From NCBI GenBank assembly GCA_050313295.1, contig JBNPLD010000002.1: 64,000 bases of DNA; one strand, given 5' to 3'. Position numbers and translations under genes: made by a program. The notes beneath the pieces are model-generated. The model was not told the DNA's origin. It did not search any database and saw only the letters and a program-made list of their open reading frames with translations. Of the stretch, positions 1-9,444 are shown one piece after another (positions within the stretch are counted from its first letter, which is position 1; each line of letters starts with the position of its first letter). This DNA is from S5-A14a sp022766365. GTDB lineage: Bacteria > Bacillota > Clostridia > Peptostreptococcales > Anaerovoracaceae.

Positions 1-73
1 TTTTCTCAAGCCATCGGATCTGGTGGAAAAGAGATACAGAAAGTTAAGGCGTATCGGGAAGGATTTAGTATAG
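1..73 (+). CDS. accA: C-terminal end of acetyl-CoA carboxylase carboxyltransferase alpha subunit (partial)
   Basis: Only the last 23 codons are in the window, read from base 2 and ending in TAG at 71-73. The tail contains VEKRYRKLRRIGKDLV, which resembles the usual AccA C-terminus (an RYxKxRxIG pattern). The stop lies 5 bases before fabH, and acc genes commonly join fab operons in Firmicutes, so context supports AccA, which helps make malonyl-CoA. The fragment is too short to exclude another protein. Confidence 0.5.
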   Translation, partial: FLKPSDLVEKRYRKLRRIGKDLV

Positions 74-78
74 TATAG

Positions 79-1002
79 ATGAAGTTCATAGGATTTGGGA
101 ACGCTCACGGACGGAAACAGGTGACAAACTACGATCTGTCAAATATTATGGATACAACAGATGAGTGGATAAGAAAAAAGACAGGAATTGAAAGCAGATG
201 GTTTGCCGAAGATGAAACCAATGCAGATATGGCATATTCCGCTGCCTGCAATGCCCTAGAGGATGCTGACATTAAGGACATGGAAGAAATAGACGGAATA
301 ATCGTCTGCACTTTCACACCGGATAGAGCAACTCCTTCGGTAGCGAACGAAGTTGCAGGTCGCTTAAATCTCAAAGAGGAAATTCTATCCATTGATATCA
401 ATGGAGCATGCTCGGGATTTATATATGGTTGTACAGTTGCAGAAGCTCTGTTAAGAACAGAACGATACAACAAAATAATTGTAGTAGGAAGTGAACGAAT
501 TTCTCAGGTCATGCCTTTGTATGACAGAAACACAGATGTGCTATTTGGAGATGCAGCCGGGGCTGTAGTGTGTACCGGCTCGAATGACGGATATTTTATA
601 TCCAAGAACGGGCTCATAGCAAACAGTGAGGCTTTGTCATGTGAAAGGTTCGACCCTCAGATAAAGATGCAGGGGCAGGAAGTATATAGATTCGCAGTAA
701 ACAAGGTTCCGGAGCTTGTCAGGGGAGTTCTGAAAGAAAGCCGGTTTGATGGTTCAGAAATCGATTGGTTTGTGTTTCATCAGGCAAATGAGAGAATTAT
801 AAAAAGCAGCATGGAGAAGCTGGGAATTCCCATGGAAAAGACGTTTTTAAATATTCAAAATTTCGGGAATACGTCTGCAGCCAGCATACCGGTAGTTCTT
901 GGTGATATGAGGAAAAAAGGACTCTTGAAAGAAGGAATGAAGGTGCTTTCTGTCGGATTCGGTGCCGGACTCACATATGGAGTCATGATTTGTAAACTAT
1001 AA
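79..1002 (+). CDS. fabH: 3-oxoacyl-ACP synthase III (FabH)
   Basis: Starts fatty-acid chains by condensing acetyl-CoA (or another acyl-CoA) with malonyl-ACP. At 307 aa it is close to the usual length. The KAS III triad is visible: Cys111 in NGACSGFIYG, His234 in VFHQAN and Asn264 in NFGNTSA. The C-terminal glycine-rich VGFGAGLTYG segment is also typical. It follows the accA end by 5 bases and precedes fabK by 22 bases, so it is part of the same operon. Confidence 0.95.
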   Translation: MKFIGFGNAHGRKQVTNYDLSNIMDTTDEWIRKKTGIESRWFAEDETNADMAYSAACNALEDADIKDMEEIDGIIVCTFTPDRATPSVANEVAGRLNLKEEILSIDINGACSGFIYGCTVAEALLRTERYNKIIVVGSERISQVMPLYDRNTDVLFGDAAGAVVCTGSNDGYFISKNGLIANSEALSCERFDPQIKMQGQEVYRFAVNKVPELVRGVLKESRFDGSEIDWFVFHQANERIIKSSMEKLGIPMEKTFLNIQNFGNTSAASIPVVLGDMRKKGLLKEGMKVLSVGFGAGLTYGVMICKL

Positions 1003-1024
1003 GGAGACAAAAGGGAAATACATA

Positions 1025-1945
1025 ATGATAATTAGTGAGATTTTTGATATAAAATATCCGTTTTTTCAAGGTGGTATGGCACAGGTAGCGACAGGCGCAT
1101 TTGCAGCCTCGGTGTCAGAAGCAGGAGCTATGGGAATCATCGGTTCAGGGGCGATGGATGAGCATGCTCTGACAGAGGAGATAAAAAAGGCTAAGGACAT
1201 CACCGACAAACCTTTCGGGGTAAATCTGATGTTGATGAACCCAAGAGCGGATAAGATGGCCGAAATTATAGGAGATATGGGAGTTTCTCTGGTTACAACA
1301 GGTGCAGGTAACCCGGGGAAATACGTGAAAATGTGGAAAGATGCGGGAGTGAGAATCTTCCCTGTTGTGTCATCTGTTGCGTTGGCAAAGAGGCTGGAAT
1401 CTTTAGGTGTGGATGGTCTCATTGCAGAAGGATCCGAAAGTGGAGGGCATATTGGAGAATTGACCACCATGGTGCTGCTACCTTTGGTGGCTGAGGCTGT
1501 GAATATACCTGTCGTAGCTGCCGGAGGTATAGCTACGGGCAAGCAAGTACTCGCTGCTGAGATTTTGGGAGCGTCGGGAGTCCAGATGGGCACATTGTTC
1601 CTCAGCAGCGAGGAGTGTCCTATACACGAAAATTACAAAAAATCCATATTGAATGCCAGGGACAGAAGTACGATAGTAACCGGAAGAATATCAGGGGCTC
1701 CTGTGAGAGTACTCAAGAATCAAATGGCACAGGAATACCTTAGGCGAGAGCAGGCAGGCGCCGATATGATGGAACTTGAAAAATATACTCTTGGTGCTCT
1801 CAGGAAGGCTGTGAAAGATGGCGATGTGAAACATGGATCTTTGATGGCAGGTCAGAGTGTTGCTTTTGTGAATGAGGTCAAACCTGTTAAAGAAATGCTT
1901 GTTTCGATAATGAAGGAGTATGAGAAAGCTAAGGAGAAGATATGA
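1025..1945 (+). CDS. fabK: Enoyl-ACP reductase II, FMN-dependent (FabK)
   Basis: Reduces the enoyl-ACP double bond in the last step of each elongation cycle, using NAD(P)H and FMN. The 306-aa protein has the TIM-barrel FabK pattern: FFQGGMA near the N-terminus, TTGAGNP, the ESGGHIGE segment with the conserved His, and AAGGIA and GVQMGT for flavin phosphate binding. No fabI or fabL is seen in the window. The stop overlaps the next gene by 4 bases (ATGA), which suggests translational coupling with a second family member. Confidence 0.92.
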   Translation: MIISEIFDIKYPFFQGGMAQVATGAFAASVSEAGAMGIIGSGAMDEHALTEEIKKAKDITDKPFGVNLMLMNPRADKMAEIIGDMGVSLVTTGAGNPGKYVKMWKDAGVRIFPVVSSVALAKRLESLGVDGLIAEGSESGGHIGELTTMVLLPLVAEAVNIPVVAAGGIATGKQVLAAEILGASGVQMGTLFLSSEECPIHENYKKSILNARDRSTIVTGRISGAPVRVLKNQMAQEYLRREQAGADMMELEKYTLGALRKAVKDGDVKHGSLMAGQSVAFVNEVKPVKEMLVSIMKEYEKAKEKI

Positions 1946-3048
1946 AAAAATTCCGGGAAGTTAATGAAAATATGGGCAGCCTCGGGAAGAAAATCATTGA
2001 AAAATTATCCGCAGGAAATCCCAAATGGAGCAAGTTGGACTACCCGATAATTCAAGGCGGAATGGGTGTGGGAATATCCATGGGTAATCTTGCAGGGGCG
2101 GTTGCTGCAGAAGGCGGTATGGGAGTGATTTCCACTGCGCTGATAGGGTTTCGGGAAAAGAATTTCAAGGAGGATCATATTAAGGCCGATGAAAATGCTT
2201 TGAGAAAAGAAATCAGACTTGCAAAGCAGATTGCAGGCGGACATGGAATGATAGGTATAAATGCAATGACTGTTACCAAAGATTTTAAGCAATGTGTTCA
2301 GGTTGCAGTTGAGGAGGGTGTAGACTGTATTATTTCAGGTGCCGGACTACCTTTGAGCCTACCTGAATATGCGGGAAAAGATACGAGTGTTCTGCTGGCT
2401 CCTATAGTATCCGGTGCCAAGGCTGCAAGGCTTATGATGAGATCGTGGGAAAGAAATCACAAAAGACTACCTGATTTTTTTGTCGTAGAGGGCAGAGATG
2501 CAGGCGGGCATCTCGGATTTAAACCTGAAGAATTCTCCGATAATAATTATTATTCCCTTGAGGCCATAGTCAGAGATGTGGTTGATGTGGCAGGGGATAT
2601 TCCTGTATTTGCAGCCGGGAGCATTTTTGATACAGATGATATTAAAAGAGCAATCAGTTGGGGAGCCATGGGAGTGCAGATAGGTACGAGATTCATAGCG
2701 ACCCATGAGTGTGACGGCCGGGATGGATTTAAAAATGTTCTTTTAAGGGCTAAGGCAGAGGACCTGCGTATAATCCGGAGCCCTGTTGGATTGCCGGGGA
2801 GAGCGATTTTTTCAAAACTCTTGCAAGATGTTAAGGAAGAATGCAGAAAACCACCTAAGGAATGTATTAATTGCATAACAACATGTAATCCCCAAACTAC
2901 GCCTTATTGCATAAGCGAAGCCTTAATAGCCGCTTTTTATGGGGACGAAGAAAACGGGCTGTTTTTTTCAGGTGTAAACGCCGGGAAAATTCACAAAATA
3001 GTTTCCGTGAAGGAACTTATGACAGAGCTAAAGGCAGCTTTCGAATAG
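1942..3048 (+). CDS. Second FabK/nitronate-monooxygenase-like flavoprotein
   Basis: A 368-aa NAD(P)H-dependent FMN oxidoreductase of the nitronate monooxygenase/FabK superfamily. The N-terminal IIQGGMGVGISMGNLAGAV, SGAGLPLSLP, GRDAGGHLGF with the conserved His, and AAGSI plus GVQIGTRF all match the fold. It differs from FabK by a Cys-rich C-terminal segment (CINCITTC) and extra length. It starts inside the fabK stop with a good AAGGAG site. A second enoyl reductase or a flavin oxidoreductase feeding the fatty-acid pathway are both possible; the substrate cannot be read from sequence. Confidence 0.8.
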   Translation: MKKFREVNENMGSLGKKIIEKLSAGNPKWSKLDYPIIQGGMGVGISMGNLAGAVAAEGGMGVISTALIGFREKNFKEDHIKADENALRKEIRLAKQIAGGHGMIGINAMTVTKDFKQCVQVAVEEGVDCIISGAGLPLSLPEYAGKDTSVLLAPIVSGAKAARLMMRSWERNHKRLPDFFVVEGRDAGGHLGFKPEEFSDNNYYSLEAIVRDVVDVAGDIPVFAAGSIFDTDDIKRAISWGAMGVQIGTRFIATHECDGRDGFKNVLLRAKAEDLRIIRSPVGLPGRAIFSKLLQDVKEECRKPPKECINCITTCNPQTTPYCISEALIAAFYGDEENGLFFSGVNAGKIHKIVSVKELMTELKAAFE

Positions 3049-3140
3049 GGAATTTATGAATGAGTTGAAGTGCACCTTGCTATATCATGGATTCTTACGT
3101 ATGTAACTAACTCCTACTCTAACAGAAAGGAATTGAATAA

Positions 3141-4076
3141 ATGAAACTTGCATTTTTATTCCCGGGTCAGGGAAGCCAGAAGGTAGGTATGGGTAAGGAT
3201 TTCTATCAAGACGATAGATTCCCGAAATTTAAAAAAGTAATGGACATTTTAAGTGATGAGCAAAAAAACATCGCTTTTGAGGGTCCTGATGAAAGCCTTT
3301 CAAGGACATATAATACGCAGCCGACAATGCTTGCAGTGAGTCTTGGAATTTACAAAGAGTTGGAAGACAGAGGAATAACTCCCAATTATGCTGCCGGACT
3401 TAGTCTTGGGGAATACACTGCCCTGGCAGCAGCAGGAGTGTTTTGTGAACCTGAAGAAGCAATAGAGTTGGTGAAATATCGTGCCATAGAGATGGAAAAG
3501 GCCTCAGGAGATGTAGATTCTGCAATGATAGCAATTTTGGGAATGGATATAAGTGAGGTTGAGAAATTATGTAAAGAATGCTCCACGACAAAATGCTTTG
3601 CTGAAGTGGCAAATCTCAACTGTCCGGGGCAAGTGGTAGTTTCCGGCGAAAGGAACGCAGTTGAAAGGGTCGGGAAAACGGCCAAAGAAAAAGGGGCACT
3701 TAGGATAATTCCTCTAAAGGTTTCCGGTCCCTTCCACACTTCATATATGAAGCCTGCCGGGGCAGCCATTAGAAATAAAATCAGTCATATGAGTATTGGC
3801 ACCGCCAAGTTTGAGGTTTTTTCCAATGTCACAGGTAATATATACAGGGAAAATGAGGATTTGGGAGATATGTTGAAGAGGCAGGTTTCCGGCAGAGTGC
3901 TTATGGAAGCTTCCCTCAGGAGAATGATTGCTTTTGGAGTTGATTGTTTTGTGGAAATTGGTCCGGGAAAAACCCTGGCAGGATTTAAAAATAAAATCGA
4001 CAGAACCGTTCAAATTATTGGGATTTCCAATGTTAAGGAGTTTGAAAATGCTCTTGACATATTGAAAGGGAGATAG
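3141..4076 (+). CDS. fabD: Malonyl-CoA:ACP transacylase (FabD)
   Basis: Transfers malonyl from CoA to ACP. The 311-aa protein begins with LFPGQGSQ, carries the nucleophile Ser88 in GLSLGEYTAL and the partner His199 in SGPFHTSYM, and ends with the EIGPGKTLAGF segment typical of FabD. The 92-base gap before it, where many clostridial operons have acpP, contains no ACP gene. A GAAAGGAATTG site precedes the ATG. Confidence 0.95.
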   Translation: MKLAFLFPGQGSQKVGMGKDFYQDDRFPKFKKVMDILSDEQKNIAFEGPDESLSRTYNTQPTMLAVSLGIYKELEDRGITPNYAAGLSLGEYTALAAAGVFCEPEEAIELVKYRAIEMEKASGDVDSAMIAILGMDISEVEKLCKECSTTKCFAEVANLNCPGQVVVSGERNAVERVGKTAKEKGALRIIPLKVSGPFHTSYMKPAGAAIRNKISHMSIGTAKFEVFSNVTGNIYRENEDLGDMLKRQVSGRVLMEASLRRMIAFGVDCFVEIGPGKTLAGFKNKIDRTVQIIGISNVKEFENALDILKGR

Positions 4077-4159
4077 ATATTTATGTGTGCAGATAGTTAA
4101 GATTATAAACTATTAGGAGGAGTGAGATCTTACTAAGTTTGAAGCTTTAAGGAGATAGA

Positions 4160-4918
4160 ATGGACAAAAAAACAGCTATTATTACAGGTGGCAGCAGGGG
4201 TATCGGGAGAGCTATCTCTGTTGAACTTGCAAAGTCAGGAATGAATATTGTAATCAATTATGCAAGCAATGAATATGCTGCAAAGAAAACTATGGAGGAA
4301 TGTCTAAGAGAGGCTGAGCTTTCCGGGCATGAAGGCATCAAAATAATCACGGTAAAGGGAGATATCTCGGATTCTTCAGACTGTGAGGTTATATGTAATG
4401 TTGCGATAGACGAATTTGGAAGGATAGATGTACTTGTGAATAATGCGGGTATAACACGGGACTCGCTGGCAATGAGAATGAGCGATGAGGATTTTGACGC
4501 TGTCATAAAGACTAATCTATACGGACCATTCTTCATGATGAGACAGGTGGCTAAACCTATGATGAAACAGAAGTTTGGCAGAATAGTCAACATTTCTTCG
4601 GTAACAGGATTGATAGGGAATGCAGGACAAATAAATTACGCTGCAGCTAAGGCAGGTCTCATAGGCATGACAAAATCCTTAGCGAGAGAGATGGCCACAA
4701 GGGGTATAACTGTGAACGCAGTGGCGCCGGGATTTATTGATACTGATATGACTGCAGCACTTTCTGAAGATGTGGAAAATTCTATGGAGGACATGATTCC
4801 CGTAAAGAGAATAGGCAGTCCGCGTGATATTGCCTCTGCCGTCAGATTTCTTGTTTCAGATGGTGCAGGATACATAACAGGAGAAGTTTTGAGAATAGAT
4901 GGCGGAGTTGCAATTTAG
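4160..4918 (+). CDS. fabG: 3-oxoacyl-ACP reductase (FabG)
   Basis: NADPH-dependent reduction of 3-ketoacyl-ACP. The 252-aa short-chain dehydrogenase has the nucleotide motif GGSRGIG (residues 10-16), NNAG (94-97), the Ser147, Tyr160, Lys164 triad in SS...YAAAK, and the C-terminal GEVLRIDGG. The start follows TTAAGGAGATAGA. The 83-base leader after fabD has a second AGGAGG-like site near 4115 that leads into a four-codon reading frame and looks unimportant. Confidence 0.95.
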   Translation: MDKKTAIITGGSRGIGRAISVELAKSGMNIVINYASNEYAAKKTMEECLREAELSGHEGIKIITVKGDISDSSDCEVICNVAIDEFGRIDVLVNNAGITRDSLAMRMSDEDFDAVIKTNLYGPFFMMRQVAKPMMKQKFGRIVNISSVTGLIGNAGQINYAAAKAGLIGMTKSLAREMATRGITVNAVAPGFIDTDMTAALSEDVENSMEDMIPVKRIGSPRDIASAVRFLVSDGAGYITGEVLRIDGGVAI

Positions 4919-5003
4919 CCTCAATGCTTAGTTCTGAAATTAGTTTTGAAGCCGCAATTTAACTTTAGAATAAGTTTTGCAGTTTGCAGTTTAAGGAGGA
5001 ATG

Positions 5004-6239
5004 ATGAGACGTGTCGTTATAACAGGTATGGGTGCGGTATCTCCCATAGGAATCGGTGTTGAGAATATGTGGGAAGGGGCCAGATCGGGAAGACTGGGTA
5101 TTTCCATGATAGAAAGTTTTGATACCTCGAATTTTAAGGTGAAAGTCGCCGGAGAGGTGAAAAATTTCGACCCGACAGAAGTTATGGACAAAATGGAAGC
5201 AAGGCGTACAGCAAGGTTTACCCAGTTTGGGCTGTATGCTGCTGTCGAAGCATTTAAACAGAGCGGCCTTTTCATGGAGAAAGAAGATCCGATAAGATTC
5301 GGAGTTAATGTTGCTAGTGGAATCGGAGGGTTGCCGACGATAGAAAGGGAGCATTCTAAAGGCGAGAAGAATGGCTTCGACAGAGTTTCTCCGCTATTTG
5401 TTCCATCAAGCATAACTAATATGGCGGCAGGTCTCATAGCAATCAGGCTTGGATTTAAAGGAAGCTGTACATGTGTGGTTACTGCCTGTGCTTCCGGAAC
5501 GGATGCTATAGGCGGTGCTTTTCGTCAGATAAGGGACGGTTATGCTGATGTTATGGCTTGTGGCGGTGCGGAAAGTTGTATTTCTCCACTTGGAATAGGC
5601 GGATTTACGTCTATGAGGGCATTGTCAGATTCAAATGATCCTGTCAGGGCATCGATACCTTTTGATAGGGAAAGAACGGGGTTTGTCATGGGAGAAGGAG
5701 CCGGGATTCTGATACTTGAAGAGTACGAGCATGCCGTGAACCGAGGAGCTGAAATCTTAGGAGAAATCAAAGGCTATGGAGCCTCATGTGATGCTCATCA
5801 TATGACAGCACCTCTTGAGGACGGAAGCGGTGCGGCAAATGCTATGATGCTTGCTATGAAAGATGCCGGAATTAATCCTTCACAAGTAGGATATGTAAAT
5901 GCTCACGGTACCGGAACGCCTTTAAACGATAGGGGAGAAACGAAAGCACTTAAACTTGCATTTGGAGATTATTCTAAGGATTTGATTATTTCATCAACTA
6001 AATCCATGACCGGGCATCTCCTGGGGGCCAGCGGAGCCGTAGAGAGCATATTGACTGTTAAAGCTCTCGAAAATTGCTTTGTGCCTCCTACAATCGGATA
6101 CAAAATATTCGACGAGGATTGTGATCTGGATATTTGTCCAAATGTCGGGAAAAGCATTGCTAAGTGCGAATATGCTATGTCTAATTCTCTTGGGTTTGGC
6201 GGACACAACTCTTCTCTCATATTCGCAAAAATAAATTAA
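5004..6239 (+). CDS. fabF: 3-oxoacyl-ACP synthase II (FabF)
   Basis: Elongating condensing enzyme. The catalytic Cys lies in VTACASGTDA, with the two His residues in NAHGTGTPLND and MTGHLLGASG. Two in-frame ATGs stand at 5001 and 5004. The AAGGAGG site at 4993-4999 sits against 5001, so 5004 (MRRVVITGMG) is the better start and matches the usual FabF N-terminus. About 411 aa, as expected. Followed by fabZ after 57 bases. Confidence 0.95.
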   Translation: MRRVVITGMGAVSPIGIGVENMWEGARSGRLGISMIESFDTSNFKVKVAGEVKNFDPTEVMDKMEARRTARFTQFGLYAAVEAFKQSGLFMEKEDPIRFGVNVASGIGGLPTIEREHSKGEKNGFDRVSPLFVPSSITNMAAGLIAIRLGFKGSCTCVVTACASGTDAIGGAFRQIRDGYADVMACGGAESCISPLGIGGFTSMRALSDSNDPVRASIPFDRERTGFVMGEGAGILILEEYEHAVNRGAEILGEIKGYGASCDAHHMTAPLEDGSGAANAMMLAMKDAGINPSQVGYVNAHGTGTPLNDRGETKALKLAFGDYSKDLIISSTKSMTGHLLGASGAVESILTVKALENCFVPPTIGYKIFDEDCDLDICPNVGKSIAKCEYAMSNSLGFGGHNSSLIFAKIN

Positions 6240-6296
6240 AGTTTTCAAATCTGTGGGAAATCTCAGGTAAATTGGTATATAATAAGGAGTAGTTTC

Positions 6297-6722
6297 ATGA
6301 AACTTGATATAGAAGATATTAAGGCAATTCTTCCCCATAGATATCCATTTCTCATGGTGGATAGGATTTTGGATATGGAGCCGGGAAAGTTTGCCAGAGG
6401 GATTAAGTGTGTCTCGGCAAATGAGATGCAATTTATCGGGCATTTTCCGAAGCAAGCTATAATGCCCGGAGTACTTATCTTAGAGGCACTCGCACAGGCA
6501 GGAGCATGTGCAATTTTGAGCTTAGAGGAAAACCGCGGAAGAATAGCCGTCTTTGGTGGCGTTAAGAATTGCAGATTCAGAGGTGTAGTTGTTCCGGGAG
6601 ATGTTTTGGAGCTGTTCTGTGAAATTACAGGACAAAGGGGAGCTGTGGGCTTTGGACATGCCGTCGCAAAGGTGAATGATAGAATTGTCTGCGAGGGAGA
6701 TCTTTCCTTTAGCGTTACATAG
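6297..6722 (+). CDS. fabZ: 3-hydroxyacyl-ACP dehydratase (FabZ)
   Basis: Hot-dog-fold dehydratase of 141 aa. LPHRYPFLMVDR is the FabZ signature, the catalytic His49 lies in GHFPKQAIMPG and Glu63 in LILEALAQ. Start preceded by ATAAGGAG. No accB, accC or accD follows in this window, unlike the streptococcal gene order, so the acetyl-CoA carboxylase genes must lie upstream of base 1. Confidence 0.95.
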   Translation: MKLDIEDIKAILPHRYPFLMVDRILDMEPGKFARGIKCVSANEMQFIGHFPKQAIMPGVLILEALAQAGACAILSLEENRGRIAVFGGVKNCRFRGVVVPGDVLELFCEITGQRGAVGFGHAVAKVNDRIVCEGDLSFSVT

Positions 6723-6856
6723 TTATTACTTTATTACAGAATTTTGGTTTCCGGAGAGTCATTGAGAATTTTGCTTTTTAAAGTTATGCTGAGGAGCGGA
6801 AGACAAAATAATTTTGGAAATACTGAGATCTGTTAATATTTCGACAGGGTTAAAAG

Positions 6857-7351
6857 ATGCTTAAAGAAAATTTTTCTAGAGTGTATGACAAGTTTAAACT
6901 TCTGCTTTATAGTAGAGCTTTCAGAAGTTTGGGTGATGGTAAGAATGATGACCTTACGTCCTTTGAAGTTTTGTGTATGGAAATCATAGGTGCTCTTAAG
7001 GAGCCCACTATCAATGAGTTTGCCGAAGCGGCACAGCTGTCACCTCCTAATGCTACTTATAGGATAGGGCAGCTCATTAAGAAGGGATACATAAAGAAAA
7101 TTCAAAGCCGGTACGATAAGAGAGAGTATTATTTGGTGACTACGGACAAGTATGCGAACTTATATGGGGTTGTCTACGACTACATTGATATTGTTATCAG
7201 CAGAATTGAAAAGAGGTTTCCCAAAGATAAGATTGAGGTTTTCTCAGAGATCCTCGGGGCAGTTGCAGATGAGATGACTCCCGAAGCTGAATCTTTTGTT
7301 GACGTTGCCTATAACAACGGAAATTTAAAAATTTCCAAGTCGGGATCTTAA
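6857..7351 (+). CDS. MarR-family regulator, likely FabT-like controller of the fab operon
   Basis: 164 aa with a central winged helix-turn-helix: the recognition region is AAQLSPPNATYRIGQLIKKGY, followed by a wing with RYDKREYYLVTT. The flanking helices at both ends would form the MarR dimer. It is the last gene of the fatty-acid operon, 134 bases after fabZ. In lactic acid bacteria FabT of the same family represses fab genes but sits at the front. Its role here is inferred from position, and a FabT box was not identified. Confidence 0.75.
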   Translation: MLKENFSRVYDKFKLLLYSRAFRSLGDGKNDDLTSFEVLCMEIIGALKEPTINEFAEAAQLSPPNATYRIGQLIKKGYIKKIQSRYDKREYYLVTTDKYANLYGVVYDYIDIVISRIEKRFPKDKIEVFSEILGAVADEMTPEAESFVDVAYNNGNLKISKSGS

Positions 7352-7774
7352 ACGGGGATTAAGTTCTACGTGATTTAAGTTAATTTCTATTGACATAATA
7401 GAATTGAGCCTTTGAAGATGACTTTTCTGCCCGGACTTAGACATAACAGTGATTTGAGGGATTTGTTTCTCCTGAAGTATAGTCAGAAGATAAAAGGAAT
7501 AAAAACGATGTAGGCTTGAGATTATATGGTGTAGTGTAAGTACCGTGCAGGGACTCCATTTGATTACATGTGGTGATGTAAAATTAGAGGCTATAATTGT
7601 CAATATGCTTTTGTGTCATCGCCACGGGCGAAGTTCTCATATTTACCATTATCCACTAGATCATTCACTTTCGTATTGCCATGCGTAGGATAGTTTTCAA
7701 AAGAGTGAAGCTGAGCACATGGGAATCATCTGAGTCACCTGCGATGAGGCGGGTAACGAAAATATGAATGCTGA
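7352..7774. other. Non-coding region between convergent genes, possible decayed gene
   Basis: 423 bases between the MarR gene and the end of a minus-strand TetR gene. No intact gene was recognised. On the minus strand a short open frame starts at the TetR stop (about 7781) and shifts frame near 7680 into a protein-like stretch ending ENFARGDDTKAY before a stop near 7602. This may be the ruin of a gene once transcribed with the TetR. A small hairpin CGCC-ACG-GGCG lies at 7620-7630, and TCATATTT (7637-7644) can pair with AAATATGA (7760-7767). Confidence 0.3.
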
Positions 7775-8362
7775 TCAGCAGCATTTATAGCTGCTCAGAA
7801 AATTCGTCATTATCCCTAGGCTGTACTGAGCAAGAGAATAGTTGCCGTTACAAAGACACCAGTCATACATCAGGCCTCGCTCCATGATAGCGTAGGCCTT
7901 TATTATTTCGTTAACGGAGACATCATCTCTAAGATCACCACGTTCCTGCCCTGCCAGAATAATTTTTCTTAGCAGTTTGTAGTATGTTCTGTCTTGATCA
8001 AGAAGATGACGATTGCCCCTGGTGACGAGCTGTGATGAAAAAAGTCTGGAAAGCAAATCCACCGTAATCTCATTTTCTATCATAAAGAACAGTTTCTGAT
8101 TAAGGTACAACAAAATACCCACGGTGTCAAGGTTTTCGGGCAGCTCCTCTGAAATCTCCTCATATTTTTCATCAAATAGATAAGAAAGGGAACTCAGTAA
8201 AGCGTCTTTTCCGCTGAAGTAGTGATAAAAGGAGCCTTTTGAGGTTTCCGATTCCTCCACAATATCATCAACAGTCGTGTCATCGTAACCATGTTCATAA
8301 AAAAGTTTCCATGCAGCTGAGATTATCTTTCCTTTTGTATTTCTTTTTTTCTTTTTTGCCAT
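7775..8362 (-). CDS. TetR/AcrR-family regulator
   Basis: 195 aa. The N-terminal DNA-binding domain has TVDDIVEESETSKGSFYHYF, the standard TetR helix-turn-helix. The C-terminal ligand domain ends with ERGLMYDWCLCNGNYSL, closely similar to RGIIYNWCLADGEYDM in the TetR at 28497-29177, so the two are paralogues of one subfamily. Start chosen at 8362 after GAGGT. A direct repeat of TGCGA about 30-45 bases upstream is a candidate operator. The ligand and target are unknown; the neighbouring convergent region holds no intact gene. Confidence 0.85.
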   Translation of the reverse strand: MAKKKKRNTKGKIISAAWKLFYEHGYDDTTVDDIVEESETSKGSFYHYFSGKDALLSSLSYLFDEKYEEISEELPENLDTVGILLYLNQKLFFMIENEITVDLLSRLFSSQLVTRGNRHLLDQDRTYYKLLRKIILAGQERGDLRDDVSVNEIIKAYAIMERGLMYDWCLCNGNYSLAQYSLGIMTNFLSSYKCC

Positions 8363-8565
8363 TTTTTACCTCATTCCGATATAATCAATCGCAACCATTC
8401 GCAATTATTTTAGCATAAATGACAGGTGAGAGCAAAAACCAAAGGTTTATAATAATTGAACGGAGGAATAATTTCTATAAATCGTGATAGGTGTTAGTTT
8501 GCATTGCTTGTGGCAACGGCAGTCTTGAGATTTAATAATTGTGTCAGAACAAGGGAGGTACGAAT

Positions 8566-9081
8566 ATGTTAAATGAAACCATCAGAAATTTAAGAAAAGC
8601 CAAAGGAATGTCACAAGAAGAATTAGCAGTTAAATTAAACGTAGTCAGACAAACAATATCGAAATGGGAAAAGGGTTTGTCGGTCCCGGATTCATCGATG
8701 CTTATATCATTAGCAGAGGAGCTGGATACATCCGTTAACGTATTGTTGGGAGAAACCATCAGGAAGGATTATGGAGGGGAAGTGAACCTAGGGGATATCG
8801 CTGAGAAATTAGAGGATATTAATTATAGGTTTGCCAAGGGACATGCGAGAAAAATTCGCATAATTCGCTATACGCTGATGTTCATATGTGGAATTACTGC
8901 GGTGATATTTGTAGTATTGTTATATATGAATAGTGAATATTTGACATGGGATTACAAGAATCCGGAACTGGCTGTTGCGGGCACCATATTTCATGGATTT
9001 GAATTTATCTTTGTCAGATTGGTACCATTTATTATTATAGGCTCTGCAATCGGCATTATATTCACATATAAAAGGAAATAA
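8566..9081 (+). CDS. XRE-type helix-turn-helix protein with two C-terminal membrane helices
   Basis: 171 aa, starting at the ATG preceded by AAGGGAGGT. Residues 1-65 form a Cro/C1-type domain (MSQEELAVKLNVVRQTISKW). Two hydrophobic segments follow, about residues 100-122 and 142-165, ending in a short basic tail. Membrane-anchored XRE regulators of this type are common in Firmicutes, but their signals are mostly unknown. It is transcribed divergently from the TetR gene upstream. Confidence 0.85.
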   Translation: MLNETIRNLRKAKGMSQEELAVKLNVVRQTISKWEKGLSVPDSSMLISLAEELDTSVNVLLGETIRKDYGGEVNLGDIAEKLEDINYRFAKGHARKIRIIRYTLMFICGITAVIFVVLLYMNSEYLTWDYKNPELAVAGTIFHGFEFIFVRLVPFIIIGSAIGIIFTYKRK

Positions 9082-9444
9082 ACAACAGTTGCTATCAAGA
9101 CCTTTGATGTGCCGAACTTATGAAGATATGTTTTTTAATAAAATACCGAATAATTTCGACGAATATCTAAATAACCTATATGAAACAGAGCCACTCACAT
9201 CAGGCAATGTTTAAGGTTGCTCCTGTATCGCAGGAATGAGAAAATTCCGGGCAAATCAGTGCTCCCGCCGGATAAATGCTATAATGAATATATTCATTAA
9301 ATATATTAAACTTAAAATTTCCTTTTTGCGTTGAAAATAGTGTATAATATGCATGTAAACAAATTGAAAGATATTTTAATTCAAACTCCTGTAAATGTGA
9401 ATGTACAGGTAGAGGTGTAAAGAAATATACTTAGGGGATAACAT
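9082..9444 (+). promoter_or_regulatory. Leader and promoter region of the decarboxylase gene
   Basis: A TATAAT box lies at 9343-9348 with a poor -35, giving a transcript start near 9355 and a 90-base leader. The leader has a hairpin CCTGTA...TACAGG (9388-9409). Further upstream the region has a short hairpin TCCTG-TATCG-CAGGA near 9220-9234 and a 35-codon frame at 9107-9214 without a ribosome binding site, probably not a gene. No known riboswitch was recognised. Confidence 0.4.

Noticed and set aside
9107..9214. A 35-codon gene upstream of the decarboxylase
   Set aside because: No ribosome binding site and no recognisable product.
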